Below, piece after piece: positions 18,636 to 29,131 of a stretch of DNA of 64,000 nt (positions within the stretch are counted from its first letter, which is position 1; each line of letters opens with the position of its first letter). The notes beneath the pieces are model-generated. The model saw only the letters and a program-made list of their open reading frames with translations, was not told where the DNA came from and did no database searches. Source of the DNA: Pectobacterium sp. PL152 (GTDB lineage: Bacteria; Pseudomonadota; Gammaproteobacteria; Enterobacterales; Enterobacteriaceae); contig CP091064.1 in assembly GCA_021907015.1 (NCBI GenBank), forward strand, positions 1,798,001 to 1,862,000. The letters run 5' to 3'. A program made the position numbers and the translations under genes.

Positions 18636-19454
18636 ATGTCCAACGAAAACAATGCCACCGAATCCTTGCAATTGAACCTGGGGTCATTGCGCAGTGCGAT
18701 GTCACTGACCCTGCATACCCACCACGCGTCGCGTATCTGGCACGGACGCGCAGCCGCAGAAGGAAAACCCGGCATCGTCGGCCTGAACGGATTTGTCTCC
18801 ATCATGAACAAGCTCAAGCGCGGTGCCGAGCAGGACGATCCCTACTCCGACTGGTGGATGCTGCGCATTGAAGACAAGCTGTCGCTCACCAAAGAACAGC
18901 TCCAGAACTTGCGCCAACAAGTGGATCAAGCACTGGCTGACGTACCACCCGCGCTGAGTATTGGTGAAAACATGAATGTGCAACCCGTCAAGCTGCCGCT
19001 ATTCGTCTCCTCGCAACTGGGCTTTATGGCGGTCTATTTACTGGCCGACTACGACGATCTTGCCCGCCGCCTGATCCTGGCCCACCACACCGCACTGATT
19101 GACCGCTCAACCCTTGAACGCTGGCTCAACGACGGAGCCCATGCCCTGCGCAGTCTCTTCAGTCTGGCGCAGCAATACCGCTACTCCGGCACCCGGCGCG
19201 ACGACTTTGCTGCCAACAATGCCGCAGCCCGTGCCGCAGTGGAAAAATACGGAGAACTGCCGCAGGACGTGCTCGAAGGCACGCGTCGTTCACGCTTCGC
19301 ACCACCCTTGATCCGGCGTGGACAAACGAACATGGCGCATTCAGGCACCACACATCAAACACCCTCACACGCAGACGAACCTGCTGATGTCCATGCCAAC
19401 ACCAGTGGAAACCCAACTGAAGAGGCACAGGATAGCGAGGATGACCACGCATGA
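18636..19454 (+). CDS. ICE protein, PFL_4669 family
   Basis: 272 residues, intact. It matches the PFL_4669 family of PFGI-1-type ICEs: LNLGSLRSAMSLTLHTHHASRIWHGR near the N-terminus, GLNGFVSIMNKLKRGAEQDDPYSDWWML, LPLFVSSQLGFMAVYLLADYDDLARR, and ALRSLFSLAQQYRYSGTRRDDF. The C-terminal 40 residues are low-complexity and acidic. Function unknown; its constant place between the replication-like gene and ssb suggests DNA metabolism. The stop overlaps the next start by four bases (ATGA type), so translation is coupled. Confidence 0.8.
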   Translation: MSNENNATESLQLNLGSLRSAMSLTLHTHHASRIWHGRAAAEGKPGIVGLNGFVSIMNKLKRGAEQDDPYSDWWMLRIEDKLSLTKEQLQNLRQQVDQALADVPPALSIGENMNVQPVKLPLFVSSQLGFMAVYLLADYDDLARRLILAHHTALIDRSTLERWLNDGAHALRSLFSLAQQYRYSGTRRDDFAANNAAARAAVEKYGELPQDVLEGTRRSRFAPPLIRRGQTNMAHSGTTHQTPSHADEPADVHANTSGNPTEEAQDSEDDHA

Positions 19455-20011
19455 GCGCATCGACACGTTTCACCCTGCTGGAACAGACCGCCTTCCAGCA
19501 GTTGGGACATGCAGGCTACCTAAAAGGCCTTTTAAAACCTTTTAAAGGTAAAGGGGCACTCGAAGTCTGGGCCAGCCAATGCGAGGCACTGCGCGACAAC
19601 CTGATCGTGCTGGCGCAACGACAGGTTCTGGCACAGGCACGCAGCCATCCCTTCAACCTGCTACCCACGCAACTGGCCCAGCAAACCACTGGCGCAGGCA
19701 CCACCTTTCTGCGCTGGCGCAACCTCGATCGCAGCAGTATGGGCGTAGCCCTGTGGCAGAAGATGATGGCCAATCCGGCTACGCCACCCGGACTCATCGG
19801 CGATTTACACGCAATAGAAGTCCAGCGTGCCGTGCTGAACATGCAGATTAGCCTGTTGCACACACTCGCACGCCAGGCCAGGGACTGCGCCAGCAAAGTG
19901 GCCCATGCCGACGATATTTATCTGCGCCGGACAGGCCATCAGGCAGATCTAAACCAGCCCCATACAGGGGGAGACCACATGAAACATCAGGCATCGGCAC
20001 AACACCGTTGA
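19451..20011 (+). CDS. DUF3158 family ICE protein
   Basis: 186 residues, intact. DUF3158 hallmarks: FTLLEQTAFQQLGHAGYLKGLLKPFKGKG at the N-terminus, TTFLRWRNLDRSSMGVALWQ in the middle and IEVQRAVLNMQISLLHTLARQA near the end. The family is found next to PFL_4669 and ssb in these ICEs. The segment KPFKGKGALEVWA is basic and could contact nucleic acid. Start ATG overlaps the upstream stop. Function unknown. Confidence 0.8.
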   Translation: MSASTRFTLLEQTAFQQLGHAGYLKGLLKPFKGKGALEVWASQCEALRDNLIVLAQRQVLAQARSHPFNLLPTQLAQQTTGAGTTFLRWRNLDRSSMGVALWQKMMANPATPPGLIGDLHAIEVQRAVLNMQISLLHTLARQARDCASKVAHADDIYLRRTGHQADLNQPHTGGDHMKHQASAQHR

Positions 20012-20072
20012 CGGTTTCAACCGGCATTGTCTTTCCAATACGGGCATTTCACATCAAACAGGAGTCATAGAC

Positions 20073-20474
20073 ATGAGTACACATTTCAGTGGCGAGGGAA
20101 ATATCGGCTCTGCGCCAGAATTCCACGAGTACCCCAACGGCAACGAAGAACCACGTCGGGTGTTGCGTCTGAACGTCTACTTCGACAACCCCGTCCCCGG
20201 CAAGAGCGGTGCCTTTGAAGATCGTGGCGGTTTCTGGCGGCCAGTTGACTGGTGGCATCGTGATGCGGAGCAATTCTCTGGACTGTTCCAGAAAGGCATG
20301 CGGGTCGTGGTTGGCGGACGTGTGGAGCGCGACGACTGGGCCGATGAGAACAACAACCCGCGCACGACTTACCGGGTCAATGCACGCAGCGTTGGCATCC
20401 TCCCTTACCGAATCGAGGCCATCACCCTGAGCCCCAAGTCAGGGCCAGCAGATCCGGGGCCACAGACCGAGTAA
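20073..20474 (+). CDS. ssb: Single-stranded DNA-binding protein, ICE type
   Basis: 133 residues, intact. An OB-fold SSB variant: MSTHFSGEGNIGSAPEFHEYPNG, RRVLRLNVYFDNP, WRPVDWWHRDAEQFSGLFQKGMRVVVGGRVERDDW, and a short acidic proline-containing tail (GPADPGPQTE) where SSBs bind partner proteins. It coats the single strand produced during conjugative replication or processing. The ATG at 20073 follows CAGGAGTCATAGAC. It closes the maintenance operon; a hairpin follows at once. Confidence 0.85.
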   Translation: MSTHFSGEGNIGSAPEFHEYPNGNEEPRRVLRLNVYFDNPVPGKSGAFEDRGGFWRPVDWWHRDAEQFSGLFQKGMRVVVGGRVERDDWADENNNPRTTYRVNARSVGILPYRIEAITLSPKSGPADPGPQTE

Positions 20475-20487
20475 CACATCGCACTTC

Positions 20488-20514
20488 GGGACGATCCCAG
20501 AAAGTGGTCGTCCC
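20488..20514 (+). terminator. Hairpin after ssb
   Basis: GGGACGA and TCGTCCC flank a 13-base loop, 14 bases after the ssb stop, followed by CCTATTCC. It is the likely end of the first ICE transcript and marks the left edge of cargo module 1. The T-run is weak. Confidence 0.45.
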
Positions 20515-20716
20515 CTATTCCACTGACGTCTACTGCGTTTCGCGCGCGCCAGCGCAAGAAGCTGACTGCATAAGCGAGCCGCGCCCAGTATAGACATTTC
20601 CCGGGGCAGAAGCCGCCGTAGTCGTACTCTTGAAACACCTTGAGGCTGAACGACGATGGTGATTCATTAACCAAAGATTGGCATAATTGTTCAATTCACC
20701 ATTTCCGGTAGCCATT

Positions 20717-21488
20717 ATGATAAGTCAGCGTACACGACACTCTCTTGCCCAGTTTTTGGCAATACAGGACATCTCTGTCTCTATCGCCCTTTTGGGCAAG
20801 AACAATGTTGACCATCAGAATCTATATTCACAACAATTACTGCTTAATCTGATTCACGCCTTTCAAAATATGAGTGACGCGATTCTGTTATCGATATTGC
20901 AGGAAATCATTGCAACAACAAAAATCTACGAGCAGCTATATCACCCAAGGTCCTCTTCGACGAACGAATGCATGATCTCAGCCAATGTCTCGTGCTTGAT
21001 GGCTACATCATCCATGATCAACAATTGACTCAAGGTGATCCCTCCATTGCCGATGCATCCCCAATGGAAGACGACCTGATGGAAGCACTACGACAATGTG
21101 GTTTACCACGCTGGGAAGACATCATCGCCAAAATCAGAGATTCCGATCAGCGCTTTCGCTCCTCTCCTCCTGACTACAACGCATCACTGACCAATGCTCG
21201 TATCGCACTGGAAACTCTGGCAGTCGATATTGCAGCCGAAGTTGCAGAAGGAATGGAGCCAACACCAACCTATAATGCAGCCAAATGGGGCGAGGTTCTC
21301 CGTTTCCTGCGTGAAAGTGCAGAAATCACTTTAGAAGAAGAAAAAGGGCTGGCAGGTGTATTCAGCTTCCTGAGTCCCGGAGCCCATCGCCCAGTTGGTA
21401 TACCAGAAAACCAGATGACCCGACTGGGTCGATCCTTCGCACTAAACATGTGCTGGTTTTGTTGCAAAATAGGCTTACCCGCCGCTAG
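20717..21488 (+). CDS. Unrecognised cargo protein W (frameshifted)
   Basis: Reconstructed length about 257 residues, mostly helical. One shift near 20950 is mended by one more C (LYHPKVLFDERMHDL); another near 21455 by one more T (MCWFLLQNRLTRR). With the second correction it stops at 21488 with TAG overlapping the stop of the convergent gene Z. The C-terminal region (ARIALETLAVDIA, WGEVLRFLRESAEITLEEEKGL, FLSPGAHRPVG, MTRLGRSFALNMCWF) resembles helical C-terminal domains of abortive-infection type proteins, but I cannot name the family. The start at 20717 is the first ATG of the frame. A role in defence is inference from place and company. Confidence 0.5.
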
Positions 21489-22083
21489 CTCTGCGTTGCA
21501 ACTACCCGCACATCATCCACCTCTTGTGCGGGCTCCTGTGCCCGCCAGATCACATACAGTTCGTTGACTAGGTTCACCCCCTCTTCGTAGGCGTAGAAAT
21601 TCGTGGTTATCTGACGCGGCTCAGTTCGCCAATCCTCTCCAGCATCCTCAGTGTCATAGCGATACATCCTACGAGAACGGCCGATATAGCGCGTCTTGAT
21701 GTCATCCTCGATATCCTTGCGATTTGACATCAGGTGCATGCCGGTCGGAGACGGAAACGCGACCATGACACATCCAGCATCCTGAGCGATGCGTATGGCT
21801 GCATCAAAGTAGCCATCCACAATCGATGACACACTGTGGGCAGCAAACACATCCCCGATCGGATTAATGGCACGGATCACCAATGTAAATCCCGCTTTAT
21901 CAAAGCTCCTATCCGCTCGAAATACAACAATGCCATTCCGGCAATGCGCTTATCGCCTGGTGCAAACACAAGCATGTGTACATGTCGGGACTCCTCCCAC
22001 ATCCGCGTATTGTTCCCGGTACAAATACCAGCTGACATCTTGGCAAAGAACGCCGCGGGTGATTTAGAAACGCAGGCAACCAT
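21485..22083 (-). CDS. Unrecognised cargo protein Z (frameshifted, start uncertain)
   Basis: About 199 residues. The N-terminal half (MVACVSKSPAAFFAKMSAGI, HVHMLVFAPGDKRIAGMALLYFE) and the C-terminal half (LVIRAINPIGDVFAAHSVSSIVDGY, QDAGCVMVAFPSPTGMHLMSNR) are joined across a shift near 21890. The strand pattern AGMALLYFE then LVIRAINP vaguely recalls an acyltransferase (GNAT-like) core, but no acetyl-CoA loop is certain. The ATG at 22083 has no clear ribosome site; codons upstream (ESQTGSQ) are open to a stop nine codons before it, so a non-ATG start is possible. Its stop shares CTAG with the stop of gene W. It lies 73 bases after the large gene on the same strand. Confidence 0.45.
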
Positions 22084-22156
22084 CTGGCTACCCGTCTGAC
22101 TCTCCCCTCATGAACCACGCGCCTGCGCTGTAACTCACTCCAGCGTCCAAATTTTT

Positions 22157-24771
22157 TTAAACCAATACCCTAGTTCGAGCTATCGCCTCTGACAGTCGTT
22201 GATCAGGAGCACCTTCGTCTATCTGCCAGCGAGCATCAAGACGCGAGCCCAGCACCGCCACAGCGCTACTGCTCAATCCAGCAACGAAGGGCGCAATGTG
22301 GACATCCAGAGCATCGCCGATATCCACATCAAACAACGCACGCAGTGAATCCAATAGCAGAACGATCTCCGAGCCCGCCTGTGCCATTGTCCTTAGCCTT
22401 TCCTCTCCTTCTTTAAGCCACACAGCAACATTTTCATCGGCATGACAGATAGCTAGCAACACGCCAAGATGTGGTGCCAACGACCAAACATCGGCAGCAC
22501 TATCTCCCAAACGCTTTGGACTCAAATGCCGGCAAGCCTCATGCTCATCTTGTGCAATGCAAGACGAGAAGCGAGCAGCAAATACCAATGCTCTAGCAAG
22601 TGCATCAAGCCCTCGCGAATCGACATCACCTTCTACCTGTAACTCAGTGCGCATCCACGTCATTGGATAGCTTGCTTCCAGCAAGCTAGAAGGTACATCC
22701 GTCTCCCGCGACTGCAGACATGGCCAAAGCTGGCGAATGGTAGAAGCACTGGTGCGATACACCAGGGCAACAAGCTCGGCTTGCTGTTGGCTTAATGTCA
22801 CTGTTGAAGGCCCACGGCCAGCAAGCAGATCATTCAGCAGTAACCGCAAGCTATCAACCTCTCCCTCAAGCTGAACAAGTGGTGCTTCAAGGTATGGCAT
22901 CAGGCTATCCAGAAGCACACCATCGGTCAGCCCCAGCATGCGCTTTATACAAGGAGCAAAACGCTCTACCAGCTCATGGCGAAGGTCACTGCTGCATTGC
23001 AGGTAACTCGTCTTCTGCTCATCCTCGGCCTGATAGGGATAGCGGCCTATCTTCTGCTCCACATAATGGCTTAGCAACGATTCTACACAAGTGCGATTGC
23101 CTGCCATCAGCGTGAAGTCACAACGGGTAAAGGCATCATCCAACAGCACACGCTTGATGGCGTCGATCCCTGCCCCAAGGTGTACATCCTTGATACCAGG
23201 TGCATAGTTGTAAAACCACTTCAGTAGGACAGGTAGCCCGACAAGTCCGCGATCTTCACGTAGATAGGACAGCAGCGTAGTGCCGAGGGAGGCCACCTTG
23301 GTCACCTGGCGCAAGTGCGCAAACGTCTGCAATTCCCCTGACTGCTGCATGTATTCAAAGGCGTCCGCATACCCGCCAGAGGCTGCTCTTTGCAGCCATT
23401 TGGCCACGGTTGACGGCGTCTGTCCTACGCCCGGCAAGGCCGCAATAGCCAGCCAACGCGACAGCGATTCTGCTCTAAGCTGCCGATAACTGCCCTGAAA
23501 GGCCAGTACGGCAGCGGCAGTTGAAAATCCATATTCCTGCAGCACCTGCAAGTAAGCTGACAAATCCAGCTCCAGCAGCAGGTAATCCTCGGCGCTAGCC
23601 AATTGCTCGAAGGTAAAAAGCCAAGGTGCCGACAGCAACACATTGAGTCTGGCAGTGACCGGAGTGAGATCATCCATCTCACCCGTTTCCAGTATCAATT
23701 TTTGGCAAGCAACCAACCCATCAATATCAGCTCCGGCCGTCAGCAATGCCAGGGCGAACTCAGCACTGCAAGTCTGATGGCCCCCAGTAAACGATCAAAG
23801 CGCACCAGATCGACAGCACGGCGGATCTTGAGTACCTGCAGCAGAAAGCGCCAACGCTGCGGTTGAGTAAACAACACATGCCGTGCCATGTGCTCAAAAA
23901 GCACCCCGAGCCCCTCGCTATCACAGTCCAGTTGTTCGAGATTCTCAGTCAGCCACTCAACATTTCGATGCGATAGGTCGACATCCACCTGACGGGCAAT
24001 TTTCTCGGCTGGGACACCCGCTTTGCGCAACAGCACTACCAATTCCTTGAAGCGTAGCTGTTCTTCCAATGACGGTTGCTCGTAACGACTCAACCAACTT
24101 GGACGCTCAGGAAGCCAGGAGAGATCCTCCACTCGCTGGACGATCCCTTGTCGCACCAACGTCAGAACTCGTGCGCCATTAACCTGCCGCCCGGGCAATA
24201 CTGCATGGGATTTATCCATCTGCAATTTTTGCTGAACGCCCAAACAGCAATATGACTGCATCCAGTCTATATCCAGCTCTCGCATGCCTCGGAACGCCTC
24301 GAATGTATTGGGCAGTTCCAGTTTGCGCATGACGAAATCAAACGATCGGCTGTAGTAATGGCTATCTGTGAGTGTCCGCTTCACATGTACCGAATAGACC
24401 AGACTTCTTCCGCAGAACGAACCCGCATAATGAAGAAACTTTCTGGCCCGATGCAGCACCATCGACAACGGCAGAAAGCACATCAGATACTGCCTGATGA
24501 TTTCAATTTTTGAAGGCCGCAAGGATACGTGGTTTGGGATACGTAATGCTCTGCGCAGATGGGATTCAACAGCCACGTCCTCTGCCAACATCGACTCGCC
24601 ATAGAAGGCCAAATGTTGCTGGTAAGCAGCGATTGCCTGCCTTAACTCCCGAAGAGGATGCATTGGCTGATTTATATCAACCTGTCGTTTTTCTTCTGCC
24701 GCAATTCTAGATAGAATTCGACTTCGAAACTCCCGATAATTATCAGGAGGGATAACCACTAAATTATTCAA
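22157..24771 (-). CDS. Large unrecognised helical cargo protein (one frameshift)
   Basis: Two long minus-strand frames (24771-23740 and 23746-22157) continue each other: near 23765 one base change turns AVLSSPWHC-stop into LSAEFALALLTAGADIDG, giving one protein of about 871 residues. The N-terminus is MNNLVVIPPDNYREFRSRIL. The sequence is almost wholly helical, with many Leu-rich amphipathic segments, as in solenoid (HEAT- or ankyrin-like) scaffolds; motifs such as LLRKAGVPAEKIARQV look like a small HTH. No ATPase, nuclease or membrane motif was found. I know no family for it. It probably forms one unit with Z (downstream, same strand) and perhaps W. The two halves could also be separate overlapping genes. 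Confidence 0.55.
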
Positions 24772-24934
24772 ACCTTCCCCACTGCGTTGCGCAATAAATC
24801 CAGCATACTAAAAACACCAGCATAATACCTGCCTTGCGACACCAATACGTTGGCTCGTAATCCGCATTCTTTATCATTTTAAAATCTCCAGCCGGGAATA
24901 CTCGACAGCATGATTCACGTGCCGAGAGAATTCC

Positions 24935-26946
24935 ATGAAGCTATTTCTGTGCGAGAAGCCCTCCCAGGGCAAAGATATCGGACGTGTACTGGGGCTACCC
25001 AACGAGGCAAGGGTTGCCTCACCGGTTCAGGTATCACCATAACCTGGTGCATCGGTCATCTCGTTGAAGCAGCACCGCCCGATGCCTATGGCGAGCAGTA
25101 CAAACGCTGGTCTATCGAGCAATTGCCCATTATCCCTGAGCGCTGGCGCGTCGACGTCAAATCCAAGACCGCCTCGCAGTTCAACGTCGTCAAAGACCTT
25201 CTGAGCAAGGCAAGCGAACTGGTCATCGCAACGGATGCTGACAGGGAAGGCGAGTTGATCGCACGTGAGATCATCGAACTGTGCGGTTATCGCGGCCCCA
25301 TCCAGCGGCTCTGGTTATCGGCATTAAATGACGCGTCGATCCGCAAAGCACTGGCAACGCTCAGGCCATCAAGCGAAACCATGCCGATGTACTTCTCGGC
25401 CTTGGCACGTTCCCGCGCAGACTGGCTGATTGGCATGAATCTCAGTCGCCTGTTCACCGTTATGGGGCGGCAGGCCGGTTACGATGGCGTCCTCTCCGTG
25501 GGCCGGGTACAAACCCCAACGCTGAAACTGGTTGTCGATCGCGACCGCGAGATCGCATGCTTTGTCTCTGTACCGTTCTGGGCAGTCGAGACCGTACTAT
25601 CGAGCGCAGGTCAATCTTTCACTGCAGCCTGGCTTGCACCAGATACAGCAACAGACGATGCCGGCCGCTGCCTGCAGGAGCCCATAGCCCGGCAGGCAGT
25701 AGAGCGCATGCGTTCGGCTGGTAGCGCCCAGATCACGTCCGTCGAAACTGAACGCATGCGTGAAGGCCCACCGTTACCCTTCGATCTGGGCACGCTGCAA
25801 GAAATCTGCTCAAAACAGTTGGGCCTGGACGTGCAGGAAACCCTGGAAATCGCTCAGGCACTGTACGAAACTCACAAAGCGACGACGTATCCGCGCTCAG
25901 ACTCCGGCTATCTGCCCGACAGCATGTTCGCCGAGGTGCCCACCGTACTCGACAGTCTTCTCAAAACCGATCCTGGCCTGCGACCGCTCGTTGACAAGCT
26001 AGACCGCAACCAGCGCTCACGTGTATGGAACGACAGCAAAGTCACGGCGCACCACGGCATCATTCCCACGCTCGAACCCGCCAACCTTAAGGCAATGAGT
26101 GACAAGGAACGGGCAGTCTATATGCTGATCCGTGCCCACTATCTGGCGCAGTTTCTGCCGCAACATGAGTTTGACCGCACCACTGCACGCTTATCCTGTG
26201 CGGGTGAAACGCTACAGGCTGTCGGCAAGCAGGTCGTCGTCATCGGGTGGCGGCAGGTACTCGCTGAGCCCAGGCCAGACGATGATGGCGAGACCACTCC
26301 GCGCAGCCAGGTTCTGCCAGCGCTGCATGAAGGTTTGTCTTGCCAGATCACTGGAATCGACTGCAAAGCGCTCAAGACATCGCCGCCACGTCCTTATACC
26401 CAGGGCGAACTGGTCAAAGCGATGAAGGGCGTTGCCAAATTGGTTGCCGATCCACGCCTGAAGCAAAAGCTGAAGGACACCACGGGTATCGGCACTGAGG
26501 CGACTCGCGCCAATATCATCAAAGGATTGCTTGACCGTGGCTACCTGCAGAAGAAAGGCCGTTCGGTACGTGCCTCCGATGCGGCATTCACACTCATCGA
26601 CGCCGTTCCCGGTGCCATTGCCGATCCCGGCATGACCGCCATCTGGGAACAGGCGCTGGACATGATCGAAGCCGGTCAGCTCACTCTTGATGTCTTCATC
26701 GACAAGCAGTCAGCCTGGATCACGCAGTTGGTACAGCAGTATCGAGGAGCATCGCTGTCTATCAAGGTGCCACAGGGACCTGCATGCCCAGAATGCGGCA
26801 CCGCTATGCGTCAGCGTACTGGCAAAAGCGGGCCATTCTGGTCTTGCCCTCGCTATCCTGACTGCAAAGGCTCTCAGCCTATCGACAACGGCAAACACAA
26901 ACGTGCTATGCCGCGCAAACGTAACAGCAGCACACGGGCATCCTGA
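24935..26946 (+). CDS. topB: DNA topoisomerase III (frameshifted near start)
   Basis: Type IA topoisomerase of about 670 residues (E. coli TopB 653), which decatenates DNA during replication or transfer. The true N-terminus is MKLFLCEKPSQGKDIGRVLGA from ATG 24935; a missing G in the GGGG run near 24993 shifts the frame, so the longer upstream start at 24910 is wrong. Motifs: Toprim acid cluster TDADREGELIAREI, VGRVQTPTLKLV, active-site Tyr in TTYPRSDSGYLP, and TGIGTEATRANIIKGLLDRGY. The C-terminus has a four-cysteine zinc finger (CPECG to CPRYPDC). Standard member of PFGI-1-type ICEs. Confidence 0.88.
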
Positions 26947-27466
26947 ACCGCCCTGAACCCAAAAACCATGCCACATCTTCAGTGATGACATGGCTCCCCC
27001 GCGCCCATGCGGGAATCCCCGCGCACCAAGCCTTCTACTAAACAGTGCGCACTTCGCTATGCTCCGGCAGCGAGGCAGAGGGCAACTCGTCCACGGATCG
27101 CACCAGACGCTTTCCTCTTCTCCAGTACTTCCGCCTTCCTTGAAGGGTTTCCTGATGCCTTGTTTGAGAGGCCAGACATCAGGAAACCCTTCGGGGATGA
27201 CGGTATTCGTTGCCGCGCCCAACGGCGAAAAACTGGGCTCCCTTTGTGTGTGGATACATGCCAGAGGATTCCGGCCACAACCACGATAACGGCCGGGTGC
27301 GATTGCTGCGACAGTGAATGGTTTTGACGACGACCACATCCTGAAACAGCCCACAGGTGGTTTATTCCTACCAAGTCGGAGGCCAACAGGTCCCCGACAC
27401 TTTTCTCCTGATTTACGACACACAAGGTTGGGCCTGTGGCCCTGAACCAAAAAAACAGGAGACCCT
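26947..27466. promoter_or_regulatory. Long leader region with a large inverted repeat
   Basis: 520 bases without a supported gene between topB and the methyltransferase. A perfect 16-bp inverted repeat (GAAGGGTTTCCTGATG at 27142-27157 and its complement at 27177-27192) has a 19-base loop. A second hairpin, GGTTGGGCC / GGCCCTGAACC, lies at 27427-27449, followed by AAAAAAA and the ribosome site CAGGAG. Both arms could form in a long leader RNA. No T-run follows the large hairpin. Confidence 0.45.
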
Positions 27467-28897
27467 ATGAACATGCAACCTACAACACCCCATGTACTGC
27501 AATTCGGCAGCGTCTGCAGTGGCATCGAGGCAGTCAGCCTCGCCTGGGAACCACTGGGTATGAAAGCCGCCTGGTTTTCGGAAATCGACCCTTTCCCGTG
27601 TGCCGTGCTCGCACACCGCTACCCCCATGTGCCCAACCTCGGCGACATGACGCACATCGCCAACCAGGTACACGCTGGCGAGGTCATCGCCCCAGATATT
27701 CTGGTTGGCGGGACACCTTGCCAGGCGTTCAGCATTGCCGGCGCACGACGGGGACTGAACGACCCTCGCGGTGCCTTAACCCTCAGCTACGTGGAGCTTG
27801 CCAATGTCATCGACCAAATCCGTCTCAAAAATCATCAGTCCCCCACCACGATCGTCTGGGAAAACGTCCCTGGCGTGCTCAGTGACCGCTCCAACGCCTT
27901 TGGCTGCCTGCTGGGCGCACTGGCCGGAGAAAGCCATGCGCTCAACCCGCCAGGGGAAAATGGGCGCACGCAGGTCACGTGTCTGGACCCCGCCGTCGCC
28001 TCGCGTGGCGGGTGCTCGACGCCCAACACTTCGGTGTCGCCCAGCGCCGCAAGCGTGTGTTTCTTGTGGCAAGTGGTCGAGACGACCTCGATCCCTGCGA
28101 AGTACTTTTTGAGCGCGACAGCGTGCGCGGGCATTCTGATGCGAGCAGCTCGCCGTGGCAAGAAGCTGCCCGCGCTGCTGGAGCAGGCCCTGCGACAGCA
28201 AGCGACTATGCCGGATTGAGTCCCTACGGCAAGGCTGTCACGACATACAGTTTCGCTGGAGGAACAGGGCCAGCCAACGTGGCGGCCTGCCTGATGGCAG
28301 CCGGTTCCAAACATGACATCTGCACCGAGAACTTCCTGGTGCAGTCGATGGCAGGCTCCCTCAGCCATACACTGAACCCGGCAACGCATGGCAAAGACTA
28401 CAGGGAAGATGGTGCCAACAAAGGTATCCCAATGATGGCCTTTACCGCTCAGGACTATGGCGCGGATGCCGTAAAGACGTCACCCCGACATTGCGGACCA
28501 GGGCCTGGCCTGCCATCGCCTTTGCACAGAACGGGCGTGGCGAACTGCGCCTGGAATCGGGTCACGGCCAGATCGCTGGCACGCTGCTCGCCAGCGGCGG
28601 AAAGCCCGGTCAGGGCATGCCAACCGTGTTCGGCGTCACCCCGCCTGACGCGCACTTCCATTACACGCCGCTTGAGCAGGATGGAAAAAACTGGCAGCAA
28701 TGGAAGGTCAGGCGGCTCATGCCCGTCGAATGCGAACGCTTGCAGGGCATGCCGGATGGCTGGACGCTGGTGCCGTATCGCGGCGGCAAACCTGCTGCTG
28801 ATACCCCCGCTACAAAGCGATCGGCAACTCCATGGCCGTACCATGCGTGGCCTGGCTGGGTCAGCGTCTGCTCCAGGCATTGCAGACACCCAAGTGA
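27467..28897 (+). CDS. DNA (cytosine-5)-methyltransferase, ICE type (frameshifted)
   Basis: Reconstructed length about 476 residues. Motif I is FGSVCSGIEAVSLAWEPLG, motif IV with the catalytic Cys is GGTPCQAFSIAG, motif VI is VWENVPGVLS, motif VIII is AQHFGVAQRRKRVFLVAS, and motifs IX-X are RRLMPVECERLQGMPDGWT and AIGNSMAVP. Shifts lie near 27955, 28490 and 28805. The restored end is LLQALQTPK with TGA at 28895-28897. It methylates cytosine and may protect the element from host restriction after transfer. No cognate endonuclease gene lies beside it. ATG 27467 follows CAGGAGACCC. Confidence 0.8.
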
Positions 28898-29078
28898 CAT
28901 CACGCTAACCAATACGGGCACGTCCTGATGCGTGTTGTTCCACACGCACGCACCGTTGCCACGTCATGCTGAATACATGTTCGCCGGCGTAGCTGGCAAC
29001 ATCCCAGGCAGTCAAGGCCATCAAGACTGCGACACGCCGACGGTGTGTTGGCTTTCGTTATTTTCTCATTCCACCCAT

Positions 29079-29119
29079 AGGGGCTCTCCTCCCTTGTGGC
29101 TGGGGAGCTCCTTTTTTTT
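29079..29119 (+). terminator. Leader terminator directly before the ribosome site of the next gene
   Basis: AGGGGCTCTCC pairs with GGGGAGCTCCT over an 12-base loop (two wobble pairs), followed by eight T. The Shine-Dalgarno GGAG begins at the next base and the ATG is at 29132, so no promoter fits between. This is the layout of an attenuator. Confidence 0.6.
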
Positions 29120-29131
29120 GGAGACTTTCCC

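Noticed and set aside
26990-27327. Overlapping short frames in the topB-methylase gap
   Set aside because: They cross the inverted repeat, lack ribosome sites and resemble no family.
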